A stretch of 15,774 nt of DNA from contig DHLY01000074.1 in the NCBI GenBank assembly GCA_002405525.1, positions 1-15,774 on the forward strand, in the 5' to 3' direction. This document shows, in pieces, positions 15,477 to 15,774 of this stretch (position 1 is its first letter; every line of letters begins with the position of its first letter). The notes beneath the pieces were generated by a model. The model saw nothing but the letters and a program-made list of their open reading frames with translations, was not told the origin of the DNA and searched no databases. The position numbers and the translations under genes were made by a program. The DNA comes from Proteobacteria bacterium UBA4656. Lineage in GTDB: Bacteria > Pseudomonadota > Gammaproteobacteria > Xanthomonadales > Ahniellaceae.

Positions 15477-15774
15477 GGGCCAGTGCGGCGGCGACCGCGG
15501 CGCGCAGCGCCTCCTGCATCGACGCCAGCGCCATGCTCGGCGTGCCGGGCCGGTCCGCGACCTGGAACGGCGCGGCCGGCAGGTGGACGAACCCGCCGCG
15601 CAGTCCGGGCCAGCGGGTCGCGATCCCGTGTGCGAGGTGGAACGCCAGCGCGTTGCAGACGAAGGTGCCGGCGCTGTTGGACACCTCCGCCGGGATGCCG
15701 CGCGCGCGAATCGCAGCCAGCATAGCCTTCAGCGGCAGCCGCGCGAAATAGGCGGCCGGCGCGCCGGCCACCAC
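15436..15774 (-). CDS. pcp: Pyrrolidone-carboxylate peptidase (pyroglutamyl peptidase I), C-terminal part
   Basis: 112 residues in frame up to the window edge; the N-terminal part (about 100 residues, including the catalytic Glu) lies outside, so the start is unknown. Cytoplasmic cysteine peptidase of family C15, which removes N-terminal pyroglutamate from peptides. The catalytic Cys motif is EVSNSAGTFVCNALAFHLAH (Cys in VCN) and the catalytic His is in GGFVHLPAAPFQ. The preceding AAYFARLPLKAMLAAIRARG matches the family's helix before the Cys strand. The tail ends in ADDIGLGAGAEH. The only ATG available to the downstream serine-hydrolase remnant falls inside this gene's last codons, which hints at an operon. 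Confidence 0.92.
   Translation of the reverse strand: MVAGAPAAYFARLPLKAMLAAIRARGIPAEVSNSAGTFVCNALAFHLAHGIATRWPGLRGGFVHLPAAPFQVADRPGTPSMALASMQEALRAAVAAALAHADDIGLGAGAEH

Overview
The window is very GC-rich (strong G/C bias at third codon positions), densely packed chromosomal DNA with short gaps and several 4-nt start/stop overlaps. The gene content and order (DUF2069 – wrbA-like flavoprotein – divergent YihY/BrkB protein – TlpA-like thioredoxin – acylphosphatase), the SufT-type protein, and proteins with the G-x-P-x-W secreted-protein repeat all point to a gammaproteobacterium of the Xanthomonadales/Lysobacterales. This is inferred from recalled gene order and composition, not from a search. 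I see no phage, integrase, IS element, CRISPR array, rRNA or tRNA.

Layout. (1) 1-1068, minus: LytS/YehU-type sensor kinase, its last residues cut by the window edge. (2) 1167-4401, minus: a compact operon of tlpA-like, acylphosphatase and an 829-residue secreted protein, joined by two 4-nt overlaps. The big protein has an N-terminal alpha/beta-hydrolase-like domain whose nucleophile position appears to be Ala, followed by beta-propeller-like sequence and two C-terminal G-x-P-x-W repeats. (3) 4473-5723, minus: YihY/BrkB-family membrane protein. (4) 5756-6720, plus: WrbA-like NAD(P)H:quinone oxidoreductase and a DUF2069 membrane protein, overlapping by 4 nt. (5) 6818-8491, plus: AidB-like acyl-CoA dehydrogenase. 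(6) 8492-8823: a 332-bp gap full of short repeats and hairpins. (7) 8824-9309, plus: a stand-alone N-terminal asparaginase domain. (8) 9310-9902: a 593-bp gap with a good minus-strand promoter overlapped by an inverted repeat, and about 390 bp further on a strong Rho-independent terminator, but no convincing ORF between them. (9) 9903-10565, minus: tail-anchored FHA protein. (10) 10753-12803, minus: a MocR/PdxR-type regulator whose stop overlaps the start of a SufT Fe-S assembly protein. (11) 12904-13569, plus: a pyridoxamine-5'-phosphate-oxidase-like flavoprotein divergent from the regulator, with an 8-bp inverted repeat between them. (12) 13648-14094, plus: a small unidentified membrane protein. 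(13) 14262-15476, minus: a serine hydrolase interrupted by an in-frame TAG and lacking a good start. (14) 15436-15774, minus: the C-terminal part of pyrrolidone-carboxylate peptidase, cut by the window edge.

How the parts may work together. The tightest functional unit is MocR–SufT plus the divergent PNPOx-like gene, which links a PLP-binding regulator, a vitamin-B6-type enzyme and Fe-S cluster assembly (Fe-S assembly starts with a PLP-dependent cysteine desulfurase). The TlpA/acylphosphatase/829-residue unit probably contributes an envelope redox step and an exported protein of unknown role. Several genes carry a -10-like hexamer ending 6-7 nt before the ATG with no Shine-Dalgarno, suggesting leaderless transcripts. 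No complete new defence or mobile system is visible. The best candidates for something undescribed are the nucleophile-less hydrolase/propeller protein, the ORF-less promoter–terminator unit, and the MocR–SufT coupling.
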